Origin: Nitrosomonas sp. | GTDB taxonomy: Bacteria > Pseudomonadota > Gammaproteobacteria > Burkholderiales > Nitrosomonadaceae | Direction: 5' to 3' | Length of the DNA stretch: 64,000 bases | Assembly: GCA_020890945.1 (NCBI GenBank) | Contig: JAJHPK010000009.1 | Coordinates: 1-64,000, forward strand | Shown here: piece by piece, positions 1 through 9,313 of the stretch | Layout: every line of letters starts with the position of its first letter | Numbering within the stretch: the first letter of the stretch is position 1 | Translations under genes and position numbers: made by a program | Notes under the pieces: generated by a model | Seen by the model: only the letters and a program-made list of their open reading frames with translations | Databases searched by the model: none | What the model was told of the DNA's origin: nothing

Positions 1-2
1 TA

Positions 3-95
3 AGAGGTTATAATCTGTTAGCAGATGTAATCAATGGCGTTAAATTTGTTAACGGTATTAAACAAGCAGAGGATCAAAAACAGAATGCCGCTTGA
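3..95 (+). CDS. C-terminal 30 residues of an unidentified protein, cut by the window edge
   Basis: An open frame runs from the left edge to a TGA at 93-95 and gives about 30 residues ending in a polar, Gln/Asp/Lys-rich tail (KQAEDQKQNAA). The body of the gene lies outside the window, so I cannot name a family. It converges on the truncated DUF3422 gene that ends at 117. A mobile-element gene that broke its neighbour would fit, but that is only an inference from position. Confidence 0.4.
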   Translation, partial: RGYNLLADVINGVKFVNGIKQAEDQKQNAA

Positions 96-116
96 TTCTC
101 TATACACCAGATTTGA

Positions 117-635
117 CTATAGCTCGGCGACTACTGCATTGCCGCCGAACCATTTACTGGCTTGAGTGAGCAACTCATCCGATTGTTGTAAATTACCGTG
201 CATCATGGCAACTTTTACTGCGGCAAAAGTATGCCCTGGAATTTCCGCTAACCAGCTACTCGGCAAAGGGATATAAGAGAGTAGTTGTGGATCGGTCGCT
301 CCTAATAACGCAGCATCGGGCAGATGTTGCACCAGTGAATAGCGTGTGAACTCCGTATGACGTTCCCATCGCAAGGTGTAGCCTTGCAATTTTAAAAATA
401 AAAAATTGTTTTGCAGTTGCTCCAACATCAGCATTTGCTGTCCGGGAAGACGCCGCAAATGTTCGCACTCTTGTTCGCGTGTAACGCCTTCATTGATAAC
501 CACTACATAGATGATCAATGCCGGTAGTTGAATGCGCTGACTCAGGCGAGCATGCACTTCATTGTGCAATAAAACACGCTGCGGATCGTTGTCAGGAAGC
601 CATTGGGTTAAGTCTGTGTCAGTCATAGAGGACAT
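117..635 (-). pseudogene. Truncated DUF3422 family protein (N-terminal part only)
   Basis: The sequence contains the DUF3422 hallmark HNEVHAR near its start and the later FGGN(A)VV motif where the family normally continues into a long C-terminal half. DUF3422 proteins are usually more than 400 residues, often with C-terminal membrane helices. Here translation stops right after FGGNAVVAEL, leaving about 172 residues. I prefer the ATG at 635 (MSSMTDTDL), because the 15 upstream residues coming from 680 are not family-like. A 7-bp hairpin (TTCCGGC/GCCGGAA, 653-672) lies just upstream. None of the three reverse frames below 117 resumes the domain, so the 3' half is lost rather than frameshifted. 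The function of the family is unknown. Confidence 0.65.
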
Positions 636-687
636 AAAAATAAGATAAGTATTTCCGGCAATAGCGCCGGAATGTAGCAAGGATCAT

Positions 688-930
688 TTATAGGGTCAAA
701 TAAACCGAAGCACGGTTCTTTATAATCTGCAATATTCGGCAATTTCTCTCGGCAATATGATTAGCTTGTTTGTAATCATCGCCGAATGCTTCAAGCGCTT
801 GGTAAAATCTCCCAAGATTTCTGACACCTAAGGCTATCTCGCCTCGTCCGATGCAGATTATATAAGCCTTTCGATTGACGCTTGGTTTATCTTTCTGTAC
901 ATTTAATCGGTAGATAACAGGTTTCTTTTT
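688..930 (-). other. 80-codon open frame without a normal start; possible gene remnant
   Basis: Between the DUF3422 remnant and the macro-domain gene, one reverse frame is open for 80 codons, from a TGA at 931-933 to a TAA at 688-690. The translation looks protein-like: a basic N-terminal part, then a stretch with GRGEIALGVRNLGRFYQALE and EAFGDDYKQANHIAERN that would form helices. There is no in-frame ATG, GTG or TTG, so it is either the tail of a gene that lost its start or chance. I do not recognise a family. Confidence 0.3.
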
Positions 931-950
931 TCACTTATTATATAAATTCG

Positions 951-1439
951 ATGATCCATTACGTTACCGGCGATATTTTACTTTCGAAAGCACAGGCCAT
1001 TGCTCATGGCGTTGCTCCCAATGATCCTTTCTCCTCTGGTTTGGCACTCAGTTTAAGAGAACAGTGGCCGTCCATGTATAAAGATTTTCGTCATTACTGT
1101 CAAACCACCCATCCCAAAGCGGGAAGCGCCTGGGTATGGGGCGGCGCGGAAGGTGCTCGCATTATTAGCCTATTTACGCAAAATGCTGCTCCTGATCATA
1201 ATTCCAAACCAGGAAAAGCAACTATCGAGAATGTGAATCATGCGTTGCGCGAACTGCACCGGTTGATAGACGCAGAAAAATTTCATAGCCTTGCATTGCC
1301 TCGCTTAGCTACCGGGGTCGGCGGTTTGAATTGGGACGAAGTCAATCCACTGATTGCTAAGCATTTGGGCGATTTGTCGATTCCGGTTTATGTTTATGGA
1401 ACCTTCCATAAGGGTGTTGCTGCTAGCGAACCTGCCTAA
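951..1439 (+). CDS. Macro domain protein (ADP-ribose binding or hydrolysis)
   Basis: A 162-residue protein that consists only of a macro domain. It opens with MIHYVTGDIL, the typical first strand and the 'GDI' loop. The usual 'NAAN' segment is replaced by IAHGVAPND, as in the branch of small macrodomains that handle ADP-ribosyl-glutamate or O-acetyl-ADP-ribose. RLATGVGGL near residue 118 is the second ligand loop. Macro domains bind ADP-ribose and often remove it from proteins or nucleic acids; the actual substrate cannot be read from sequence. It stands alone, is read away from the DUF3422 remnant, and converges on the rhodanese gene. Confidence 0.85.
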   Translation: MIHYVTGDILLSKAQAIAHGVAPNDPFSSGLALSLREQWPSMYKDFRHYCQTTHPKAGSAWVWGGAEGARIISLFTQNAAPDHNSKPGKATIENVNHALRELHRLIDAEKFHSLALPRLATGVGGLNWDEVNPLIAKHLGDLSIPVYVYGTFHKGVAASEPA

Positions 1440-1469
1440 TGAGTTGCCAGTCATTGCAATAAATCAAAT

Positions 1470-1547
1470 AGTCGATACAACAGGCTCTAACGAAATGATT
1501 TTTAGGGAAAGTCAGCGCTACGCTGCTTTTCTTTGCTTGTATCGACT
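1470..1547. terminator. Inverted repeat between convergent genes, possible bidirectional terminator
   Basis: An 11-bp perfect inverted repeat, AGTCGATACAA (1470-1480) and TTGTATCGACT (1537-1547), flanks a 56-nt loop that itself holds a small GCGCTACGCTGC-type stem. It lies between the 3' ends of the macro-domain and rhodanese genes. There is no clear T-run next to the stem, so termination is a guess; it could also be a small repeat element. Confidence 0.35.
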
Positions 1548-1570
1548 GATACTACGCAGCGCGGTTGATA

Positions 1571-2023
1571 TTAACTTTGCACCCAAGGTAATCCAGCGGC
1601 TTTCCAACCGGAAACATTTCCGCGATGGCCATTTTCGTCTTTATCGCCTTCAAATCCTTCCAAAATATTATAGGCTTCCGTAAATCCGATTTCACTTACC
1701 ATGCTAGTCGCTGCGTTAGAGCGCACGCCACTGCGGCAAATAAAAAATACAGGTTTTGTTTTATCAATTTTGCGCACGAATTCGTCTAAAAAATGTGTAT
1801 TCGGTTGCATCCCAGGATAGAAGCGCAACTCGATTTCTACTGCACCGGGAATACGTCCCACCCAATCCCATTCCGCTTGAGAACGAACATCGACCAATTG
1901 TACCGATTGGTCTTGTTGCAGCACTTGATGGGCTTCAGCAGGAAGCAGCGCTCCTTTGTACGGCAACCCCAGTTCTTGAGCGCGTTGTTGAGCTTTTTCT
2001 AGTAATTTTGATGTGGTTTCCAT
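1571..2023 (-). CDS. Rhodanese-like sulfurtransferase domain protein
   Basis: A single rhodanese domain of about 150 residues. The active-site loop is CRSGVRS, with Cys as the persulfide-carrying residue, and the CH2A-like LVDVRSQAEWDWVGRIPGA segment is present. The C-terminus (GNVSGWKAAGLPW) is the usual end of small bacterial rhodaneses. I prefer the ATG at 2023 (METTSKLLEKA); a longer form to 2074 would add 17 unrelated residues. The likely role is sulfur transfer or thiol handling in the cytoplasm, since there is no signal peptide. Confidence 0.85.
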   Translation of the reverse strand: METTSKLLEKAQQRAQELGLPYKGALLPAEAHQVLQQDQSVQLVDVRSQAEWDWVGRIPGAVEIELRFYPGMQPNTHFLDEFVRKIDKTKPVFFICRSGVRSNAATSMVSEIGFTEAYNILEGFEGDKDENGHRGNVSGWKAAGLPWVQS

Positions 2024-2146
2024 AAACTCTTCGAGTGAAAACGATAAAAGTGACTCATTTGTTAGCACCGTCATAAAGCAATTGATTTAATATTCATACC
2101 CGTAATCAAGACGTCCCAACCGACTCATTATAACGTATACCAACAT

Positions 2147-2878
2147 ATGGAAAAAATTCGTCTATCAAAACTCATGTCTGAGCAGGGATTATGCTCGCGC
2201 CGCGAAGCGGACAAGTTTATTGAATTGGGTTGGGTATTCGTTGATGGAGAGAAAATTTCCGAGCTCGGTACAAAAATTTATCCTACGCAAAAAATTACCC
2301 TTAATAAAGCCGCGCAAACGCAACAAGACAAACTTGTAACAATACTGTTGAATAAGCCCATCGGCTATGTTTCCGGACAACCTGAGCCAGGATATCAACC
2401 GGCGATTGTGCTGATTAAGCCCGACAATCAATTTATAGAATCCCCCGCTACTAAACGCTTTCAGCGTGATCATTTAAAAAATTTAGCGCCTGCCGGCCGA
2501 CTCGACATTGATTCACAAGGCTTGCTGGTATTTACACAAGATGGGCGGGTCGCCAAGCAATTGATTGGCGAGAATTCTTCTATCGATAAAGAATATTTGG
2601 TGCGTGTTTCAGGTGATTTGCCAAAAGAAAAACTGGCCTTATTGAATTATGGTTTGAAATTAGATGGTCAGGCTCTCAAACCTGCGCAAGTAAGCTGGCA
2701 AAACCGTGATCAACTGCGTTTCATTTTGCGCGAAGGCAAAAAACGTCAAATTCGCCGCATGTGTGAATTGGTAAACCTAAGAGTAATCGGCTTGAAACGA
2801 GTGCGTATCGGCAAGATTGGATTGCGGGATTTACCGGAGGGAAAATGGCGTTATTTGCAGGATGGCGAAATTTTCTAG
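2147..2878 (+). CDS. rluF: RluF/RsuA-family pseudouridine synthase
   Basis: The protein has an N-terminal S4 RNA-binding domain (residues 4-60, with [12 protein letters not shown] and VFVDG) followed by a pseudouridine synthase domain. The catalytic motif [11 protein letters not shown] places the nucleophilic Asp at residue 120, and the C-terminal KKRQIRRM segment is the family's motif III. RluF modifies U2604 and U2605 of 23S rRNA in E. coli. The length of 243 residues is close to the S4-plus-catalytic core. I judge RluF rather than RsuA, RluB or RluE from the long insert before GRLD; the exact target uridine is an inference. Confidence 0.8.
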   Translation: MEKIRLSKLMSEQGLCSRREADKFIELGWVFVDGEKISELGTKIYPTQKITLNKAAQTQQDKLVTILLNKPIGYVSGQPEPGYQPAIVLIKPDNQFIESPATKRFQRDHLKNLAPAGRLDIDSQGLLVFTQDGRVAKQLIGENSSIDKEYLVRVSGDLPKEKLALLNYGLKLDGQALKPAQVSWQNRDQLRFILREGKKRQIRRMCELVNLRVIGLKRVRIGKIGLRDLPEGKWRYLQDGEIF

Positions 2879-2947
2879 TATGGTACTTTAGCCTATGCAG
2901 CGTAATTTTTAATAATTACATCAACTCCTTTCATACGGGGATAGGCA

Positions 2948-4222
2948 ATGGACGAATCAAAAATAATTTCTTCGGTAAAGCAGCAGTATGAAGCATTACC
3001 GTATCCTCCCAGGAATCCCAGCGATGAAAAAAGCCGTTTATTGCGCACCGTGGGCGATTCGCTGACTGAGTTGAATCATTGGTGCTTCAAAGGACAAAGA
3101 AATTTCGACCAGGATTTCCGTTGCCTGGTGGCGGGTGGCGGCACCGGAGACAGCATTATTTATCTGGAGGAACAACTGCGCGGGACGTCGGCGGAAATTG
3201 TTTATCTGGATATGTCCAAAGCATCACGCAGTATCGCCGAGCAACGCGCCGCAGTTCGCGGACTGGACAATATTACCTGGCTGACCGAATCCTTATTATC
3301 CATCCCGGAATTGGGCATTGGAAAGTTTGATTACATCAACTGCTCGGGCGTTTTGCATCACCTGAATAATCCCGTGGAAGGTGCTCTGGCACTGGCAAGC
3401 GCGCTTAAGGACGATGGCGCGATGTATCTGATGCTGTATGCCGAATATGGCAGAAGTGCCGTTTATTTAATGCAGACGTTGTTTCGAGAATTGATCCCCC
3501 AGCACTTGAGCATTCAAGAAAAAGTGAACATGGCACGCCGGATTATCGGATCGTTGCCTGCGCATCATGCTTTTATCAAAGACTTGGATAAGTGGGCGAA
3601 CGAGATTACCGCCAGCGGCTATGGCGATTCGGGCTTGTACGATTTATTGCTGCATAGCGTTGACCGCTGTTACAACGTCAATGAAGTCTATGAACTTGCG
3701 GCAGCGGCAGAGCTAAGGCTGGTGAACTTTCTTGGCAGCGATAAGCGATATTACGATCCGGCGCAATTAGTCGCCGAGGAAAGTATCCTGGCGGCGTGGC
3801 GTCAGAAGAGCTTGCAAGCGCAACAATCGATCGCAGAAAAACTGTTTTCCCATCATATCAAGCACCAATGTTATCTTTCCCGGCAAACGGCTTGCACGGC
3901 TTCCATGGACGACGAAGACAATGCGATTATTCTGGAGAATGAGCTTGCGAATCAAAACATGGCCATCCACGAAGCGATAAAACCCGGAGAAACTCTCAGC
4001 ATCACGTTCACGATCAACCATGAAAAAACGGTGTTTCAATTAAGCGGCAACAAAGTCAATAAAGCGTGCTTTCGCTATATGGATGGAAAAACACCCATTA
4101 GCAGCATCATTCACAAAGTAAAAATGAAGTGCGGAGACAGTGAGCAAAAAATCCGCTCGGAATTACGGTCCATTTTTGAAATTCTCTTCCCGATGGGCTG
4201 CATTTTTCTTCAACGCCCCTAA
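2948..4222 (+). CDS. Class I SAM-dependent methyltransferase with C-terminal extension
   Basis: A 424-residue protein. The N-terminus carries YEALPYPPRNP, typical of a family of large bacterial methyltransferases. The SAM-binding loop is VAGGGTGDS (about residues 60-68), followed by an acidic strand-2 end (VYLDMSKAS) and the post-motif GVLHHL near residue 140. The last 120 residues form a separate domain that resembles a small winged-helix fold (DGKTPISSIIHKV). Related proteins methylate small molecules or proteins; I cannot name a substrate. The start at 2948 is preceded by a G-rich stretch (GGGGATAGG) that could serve as ribosome binding site. Confidence 0.75.
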   Translation: MDESKIISSVKQQYEALPYPPRNPSDEKSRLLRTVGDSLTELNHWCFKGQRNFDQDFRCLVAGGGTGDSIIYLEEQLRGTSAEIVYLDMSKASRSIAEQRAAVRGLDNITWLTESLLSIPELGIGKFDYINCSGVLHHLNNPVEGALALASALKDDGAMYLMLYAEYGRSAVYLMQTLFRELIPQHLSIQEKVNMARRIIGSLPAHHAFIKDLDKWANEITASGYGDSGLYDLLLHSVDRCYNVNEVYELAAAAELRLVNFLGSDKRYYDPAQLVAEESILAAWRQKSLQAQQSIAEKLFSHHIKHQCYLSRQTACTASMDDEDNAIILENELANQNMAIHEAIKPGETLSITFTINHEKTVFQLSGNKVNKACFRYMDGKTPISSIIHKVKMKCGDSEQKIRSELRSIFEILFPMGCIFLQRP

Positions 4223-4233
4223 TATGTTCGTAC

Positions 4234-4464
4234 ATGCATCAACGCGTCCACGTCGCGCTGAAAATCCCAGCATATCAACTTGAGCTCTATTACGAAGGGG
4301 CTATCGACACCGTCGCAGCAAAAACAACCGATGGCCGCATCATTCATTTTCCGGCCAATGTGCTGCGTTCGGTAGTACAAAGTCATGGCGTGTATGGTAC
4401 ATTTGAGCTGGTTTTTGATGAAAAACATAAGTTTGTATCCATCAGCCGCATCCATAACGAATAA
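4234..4464 (+). CDS. DUF2835 family protein
   Basis: A 76-residue protein matching the small DUF2835 family: a YY.G..D.V...T.DGR..FPA..LR pattern followed by HGVYGTFEL.FDE..KF.S. Function is unknown. It begins 11 bp after the methyltransferase stop and may be co-transcribed with it. No membrane segment or catalytic motif is visible. Confidence 0.7.
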   Translation: MHQRVHVALKIPAYQLELYYEGAIDTVAAKTTDGRIIHFPANVLRSVVQSHGVYGTFELVFDEKHKFVSISRIHNE

Positions 4465-4567
4465 TATTTCTGCTGTGGCGTCTTTTTTTGTACACCGACG
4501 TGCGCTAAACTCGGAACAATTTCAATTCTTTCATTTACTTTTTTCTTATTAAACAGCGAGTAAATCC

Positions 4568-6232
4568 ATGGCTCAATATGTAATGTCAATGCTCCGCGTG
4601 AGCAAAATCGTTCCACCGAAACGACAAATTATCAAAGATATTTCTTTGAGTTTCTTTCCTGGTGCAAAAATTGGTTTGCTCGGTTTGAATGGCTCGGGAA
4701 AATCCACGGTGCTTAGAATCATGGCGGGCGTTGATACAGAAATTGATGGCGAAGTACAACGATTACCCGACATACGAATTGGCTATTTGCCGCAAGAACC
4801 CCAACTCAACCCTGAACACACCGTTCGGCAAGAAGTGGAAGAAAGCTTGGGTGAAATCATGCAAGCGCAAAAGAAACTTGATGAAGTCTATGCTGCGTAT
4901 GCGGAAGAAGATGCGGATTTTGATGCCCTGGCCACTGAACAAGCGCGGTTAGAAGCCATTATCGCTACTGCTGGAAGCGATACGTCGCATCAAATGGAAA
5001 TTGCGGCAGATGCGTTACGTTTACCTCCCTGGGAGGCCGTGATTAAAAACCTGTCGGGAGGGGAAAAAAGGCGGGTTGCACTTTGCAAGCTGTTGCTTGA
5101 AAAGCCGGATATGTTGTTGCTCGATGAACCGACTAACCATTTGGACGCAGAATCCGTCGAATGGTTGGAGCAATTTCTGGTGCGTTTTCCTGGAACGGTC
5201 GTAGCGGTAACGCATGACCGCTATTTTCTTGATAACGCAGCCGAATGGATTTTGGAACTCGATCGTGGCCACGGCATTCCGTGGAAAGGCAATTATTCCA
5301 GTTGGTTAGAGCAAAAAGAAGCGCGCTTGGAGCAAGAACAAAAGCAAATCGATGCGCATATGAAATCCATGAAGCAGGAATTGGAATGGGTGCGGCAAAA
5401 TCCCAAAGGCCGCCAAGCAAAATCTAAAGCACGGCTCGCGCGTTTTGATGAACTGAATTCACAGGAATACCAAAAACGTAACGAAACGCAGGAAATATTC
5501 ATCCCCGTAGGAGAACGTTTAGGCAATGAAGTCATTGAATTTGTTAACGTCTCTAAATCCTATGGCGATCGCTTGTTGATGGACAATCTCAGCTTCCAAG
5601 TGCCACCAGGCGCGATTGTCGGCATTATCGGCCCGAATGGCGCGGGTAAATCAACCTTGTTCAAGTTGATTACCGGCAAAGAAAAACCGGATTCCGGCGA
5701 TGTGAAAATTGGTCCGACGGTCAAAATCGCGCATGTCGATCAAGCGAGGGATTCATTAGAAAACGACAAAACCGTGTTCGACGCGATCTCTGGCGGCAAT
5801 GACAATTTAGTGGTTGGGAAATACACCACTCCGGCACGTGCCTATCTAGGGCGTTTCAATTTTAAAGGCAGCGATCAACAAAAAATCATTGGGCAACTCT
5901 CCGGCGGTGAACGCGGTCGACTTCATCTCGCGCAAACATTGATTGCCGGCGGCAACGTGCTGTTGCTCGACGAACCGTCCAACGATCTCGACGTGGAAAC
6001 CTTGCGTGCATTGGAAGATGCTTTATTAGAATTCGCCGGATGCGTATTGGTGATCTCGCACGACCGCTGGTTTCTGGATCGTATCGCCACCCACATCCTT
6101 GCCGCCGAAGGCGATTCGCAATGGACCTTCTTCAACGGCAACTATCAAGAATACGAAGCCGATAAGAAAAAACGCCTGGGTGAAGAAGGAGCCAAACCGA
6201 AACGGATACGATATAAGCCGATTAGTCGATAG
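4568..6232 (+). CDS. ettA: EttA, energy-dependent translational throttle ABC-F ATPase
   Basis: A 554-residue ABC-F protein with two ATPase domains and no membrane segment. Walker A motifs are GLNGSGKST (39-47) and GPNGAGKST (about 356-364); signatures are LSGGEKRRVAL and LSGGERGRLHL. The start MAQYVMSM and overall length match EttA closely. The interdomain linker contains the KARLARFDEL segment that follows the P-site tRNA interaction motif. EttA binds the E site of 70S ribosomes and gates the first elongation step according to the ATP/ADP ratio. It is a single gene, followed by the accessory NLR-like cluster. Confidence 0.93.
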   Translation: MAQYVMSMLRVSKIVPPKRQIIKDISLSFFPGAKIGLLGLNGSGKSTVLRIMAGVDTEIDGEVQRLPDIRIGYLPQEPQLNPEHTVRQEVEESLGEIMQAQKKLDEVYAAYAEEDADFDALATEQARLEAIIATAGSDTSHQMEIAADALRLPPWEAVIKNLSGGEKRRVALCKLLLEKPDMLLLDEPTNHLDAESVEWLEQFLVRFPGTVVAVTHDRYFLDNAAEWILELDRGHGIPWKGNYSSWLEQKEARLEQEQKQIDAHMKSMKQELEWVRQNPKGRQAKSKARLARFDELNSQEYQKRNETQEIFIPVGERLGNEVIEFVNVSKSYGDRLLMDNLSFQVPPGAIVGIIGPNGAGKSTLFKLITGKEKPDSGDVKIGPTVKIAHVDQARDSLENDKTVFDAISGGNDNLVVGKYTTPARAYLGRFNFKGSDQQKIIGQLSGGERGRLHLAQTLIAGGNVLLLDEPSNDLDVETLRALEDALLEFAGCVLVISHDRWFLDRIATHILAAEGDSQWTFFNGNYQEYEADKKKRLGEEGAKPKRIRYKPISR

Positions 6233-6427
6233 ATAGGAATCAGCACTTGTTTTTGATAAGAAAGGCAATCCAATGGAGCAATCAAGCAGGAAATCAATGC
6301 ATGGCATTTGAGTCGCTTTAGGCGGTTTGTATTCAATCGGGTTCGCATCGAACCAAATGCGGCTTGGTTTTGTTAAGTCAGAACAATTTGAATTCCAGGC
6401 GTCTCAAAAAAGAAATCACAAACAATC

Positions 6428-9313
6428 ATGACGACAGCACAAAAGACTATCCGAAGAATTACGAGCGATGAATTGGACGAAGTACTGGCGCATGCCATCG
6501 ACGAAAAATGGACCGATTTGGCGCTGTTGGGTCCAAGGATAACAATTCATGACGATGAAAAGTATTGGCCACAATCTCTGAAAAAACATACCCATATTTA
6601 TCAACCATCTGAATTGATCAGCGACCTTGGGATAAGGCTTAGCAAGCTGACCAGCCTGACGTCATTATTGCTGTGGGGCAACCGGCTAGGAGATGCTGGC
6701 GTCAAGCATCTATCCAATCTAGTGAATTTGACGTCGCTTGATCTGAGTGCCAATCAGATTGGTGACACTGGCGTCAAGCATCTATCCAGCTTAGTGAACC
6801 TGACGTCGCTTGATCTGAGTAGAAATCAGATTGGAGACATTGTCGTCAAGCATCTATCCAACCTAGTGAACCTGACGTCGCTTGATCTGAGTAGAAATCA
6901 GATTGGAGACACTGGCGTCATGCATCTGTCCAGTCTAGTGAATCTGACGTCGCTTGTTCTGAGCGGTAATCCCTTAGCCAATCAAGATGCCAACAATCTG
7001 CAAGACACCAACTCTCTCAGGCATCTTGTGACTTTAACGAACCTTGAAAGACTTTTCGTTCGCCAAACTGACATCACGTCAATTGCCCCGCTGAGTGATT
7101 TGTCGAACCTCCGATCGGTGGATATCCGTGATACATCGGTAAGCGATTTGTCGCCTCTGAGAAAATTATTAGAAAGTGGCATTGTGGCAAAAAGGGAATA
7201 TAGCGAATGGAGTGATGGCATTTACGTTGAATATTGCCCGTTGATTCATCCGCCACCTGAAATCGTACAGCAAGGTCATGAGGCGGTATTGAATTATTTC
7301 CGCGAAATCGATGCACAAGGCACCGCCACCTTGCTCGAAGCCAAAGTGCTCATCGTCGGTGAAGGCCGTGCGGGAAAAACCAGTTTGCTGCGTCGCTTGT
7401 ATCAACCCGATCAACCTTTGCCAAGCGAGGATGCAACCACGCGCGGCATCGACATTTGTCCTTATCATTTCCAGCTTGGTGACGGTAGAACATTCCGTCT
7501 CAATGTGTGGGATTTCGGCGGACAGCAAATTTATCATGCCACGCACCAATTTTTCCTGACCAAGAATTCACTGTATATACTGCTCGATGATACCGCCAAA
7601 GATGCCCAATCCGTTACCGATGAAAATTTCCGTTATTGGCTGGAGGTCATCGATTTGCTGAGTAAACACAGCCCGGTGTTGATCTTCCAAAATGAAAAGG
7701 GTGGACGCAGCAAAGCCATCGATATCCAAGGCATTAAGGGTCGTTTCGACAATGTGAAGGAAGTTTACAACGGTAACTTGATGATGCCCCGATCGACGGC
7801 GAAATTGGCGCAGGCGATCGAATACCAGGTGCAGCAACTGCCGCATGTGGGCGAGCAAGTACCGGCCAAATGGGTGGATATTCGCCGAGCGCTCGAGCAA
7901 AAAGCGGTAGACAAAGCTTATATTTCCCAGCAGGATTATTTTGATCTCTATGAACAGTATCTGGAATTTAATCGTGAAAAAGCCTTGCGTTTAAGCCAAT
8001 ATTTACATGATTTAGGCGTGTTTTTACATTTCCAAGACGATAAGGTGCTGCGTAAATCGGTGATTTTGCAAAACCGCTGGGCGACCGAGGCAGTATTCCG
8101 CGTGTTCGACGATGAAACGGTAAAATCGCAATTAGGCCGGTTTACCATCGCGGACTGCGAACGGATTTGGAGCCAATCCGAATACCGCGACATGCACGAT
8201 GAATTACGCGCGTTAATGGAAAAATTCGAATTGTGTTATGCCCTACCTGATTTACCAAAAAACGAGGAAACCTGGTTGATGCCCCAATTGTTGCCCCCTT
8301 CAACGCCAGCAGAATTGAGTGATTGGAAAAGACCGGGCGATTTGGTGCTAACCTACCGGTATCATTTTTTGCCCAAGGGATTGATTAATCGCTTGATGGT
8401 CAGGAAACACCGCTACGCGAAACGACCGCATTTAGCGTGGAGCAATGGCGTGTTATTCGAAGCAGATGACAGCAGCGTGTTGGTTCAAGCAACTTCACGC
8501 GGTGACGAAATCGTGTTGCGTGCTCGCGGTTTGGAAGCAAAAAACTTATTAGGCATTATTGCAGCGGATCTGGATGCCCTCAACGCAAGCTTTAGCGGAC
8601 TGGAAGACAAATTGCAAAAACTGATTCCATGCAATTGCAATCAATGCGTTGCTACGTCAATACCGGAAATGTATGAGTATAAATACCTATTGAAACGCAA
8701 GCAGGATGTCAAATTGAATATCGAGTGCCGAGCCAGTTATTTGGAAGTCAATGTCATGTCGCTGCTCGATGGCTTCATTCCTGCTTCGATACCGCTTGAG
8801 AAGGAAAATCGAGGCGAAACCAAGACCATCAAAATTTTCCTCGCCTCCTCCGAAGAAATGCGCGATGATCGCGACGAATTCGACCGTTATTTCAGGCAAC
8901 AGAATGATCGCTTGCGAAAAAAAGATATTTACCTTGAAATTATCCGCTGGGAAAATTTTCTCGACGCGATGTCGAAAACGCGCTTGCAAGATGAATATAA
9001 CCAAGCAGTACGAGATTGCGATATTTTTGTCAGTTTGTTCATGACCAAAACAGGAACCTTCACGGAGGAAGAATTTAATGTCGCGCATCAGGCATTTCAG
9101 CAAAATGACAAACCTCGTATTTTTACCTATTTCAAAGATGCATCGACATCGCTCGTAAACATAGACAAAGCAGCCATGCAATCCTTATGGAAGTTTCAGG
9201 AAAAGCTCAAAAAATTGGGGCATTATTGGACTTCGTACAACGATATTGAAGGCTTAAAGCGGCATTTTCGTGATCAGTTGGATAAAATTTTGGATAAATT
9301 TTACGATGATTGA
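6428..9313 (+). CDS. LRR-Roc-COR (ROCO) protein with C-terminal DUF4062-like domain
   Basis: A 961-residue multidomain protein. Residues about 70-260 are leucine-rich repeats of the VNLTSLDLSxNQIGDTGVKHL type. A Roc GTPase follows, with P-loop GEGRAGKTS (about 311-319) and switch II WDFGGQQ (about 361-367); the usual NKxD specificity motif is replaced by NEKGG. Residues about 470-760 fit a COR domain. The last 150 residues (from KIFLASSEEMRDDRDEF, including RWENFLDAM and DCDIFVSLF) match the DUF4062/TIR-like domain found on many NACHT and STAND proteins. ROCO proteins are GTP-regulated scaffolds; the DUF4062 fusion and neighbours suggest a signalling or immunity role, which is inference. It overlaps the next frame by 4 bp. 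Confidence 0.85.
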   Translation: MTTAQKTIRRITSDELDEVLAHAIDEKWTDLALLGPRITIHDDEKYWPQSLKKHTHIYQPSELISDLGIRLSKLTSLTSLLLWGNRLGDAGVKHLSNLVNLTSLDLSANQIGDTGVKHLSSLVNLTSLDLSRNQIGDIVVKHLSNLVNLTSLDLSRNQIGDTGVMHLSSLVNLTSLVLSGNPLANQDANNLQDTNSLRHLVTLTNLERLFVRQTDITSIAPLSDLSNLRSVDIRDTSVSDLSPLRKLLESGIVAKREYSEWSDGIYVEYCPLIHPPPEIVQQGHEAVLNYFREIDAQGTATLLEAKVLIVGEGRAGKTSLLRRLYQPDQPLPSEDATTRGIDICPYHFQLGDGRTFRLNVWDFGGQQIYHATHQFFLTKNSLYILLDDTAKDAQSVTDENFRYWLEVIDLLSKHSPVLIFQNEKGGRSKAIDIQGIKGRFDNVKEVYNGNLMMPRSTAKLAQAIEYQVQQLPHVGEQVPAKWVDIRRALEQKAVDKAYISQQDYFDLYEQYLEFNREKALRLSQYLHDLGVFLHFQDDKVLRKSVILQNRWATEAVFRVFDDETVKSQLGRFTIADCERIWSQSEYRDMHDELRALMEKFELCYALPDLPKNEETWLMPQLLPPSTPAELSDWKRPGDLVLTYRYHFLPKGLINRLMVRKHRYAKRPHLAWSNGVLFEADDSSVLVQATSRGDEIVLRARGLEAKNLLGIIAADLDALNASFSGLEDKLQKLIPCNCNQCVATSIPEMYEYKYLLKRKQDVKLNIECRASYLEVNVMSLLDGFIPASIPLEKENRGETKTIKIFLASSEEMRDDRDEFDRYFRQQNDRLRKKDIYLEIIRWENFLDAMSKTRLQDEYNQAVRDCDIFVSLFMTKTGTFTEEEFNVAHQAFQQNDKPRIFTYFKDASTSLVNIDKAAMQSLWKFQEKLKKLGHYWTSYNDIEGLKRHFRDQLDKILDKFYDD
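6709..6996 (+). repeat. 72-bp tandem repeats encoding the leucine-rich repeats
   Basis: Four consecutive 72-bp units begin at 6709, 6781, 6853 and 6925, each encoding 24 residues. The first three are nearly identical in DNA (for example TGACGTCGCTTGATCTGAGT recurs in each), while the fourth diverges at its 3' end. Such similarity implies recent duplication or conversion rather than old protein repeats. Confidence 0.85.

Noticed and set aside
6709..6996. 72-bp repeats considered as a non-coding satellite or CRISPR
   Set aside because: They encode leucine-rich repeats in the frame of the ROCO protein and have no spacers.
8687..9181. 164-codon reverse frame under the ROCO C-terminus
   Set aside because: The forward strand encodes the recognisable DUF4062-like domain.
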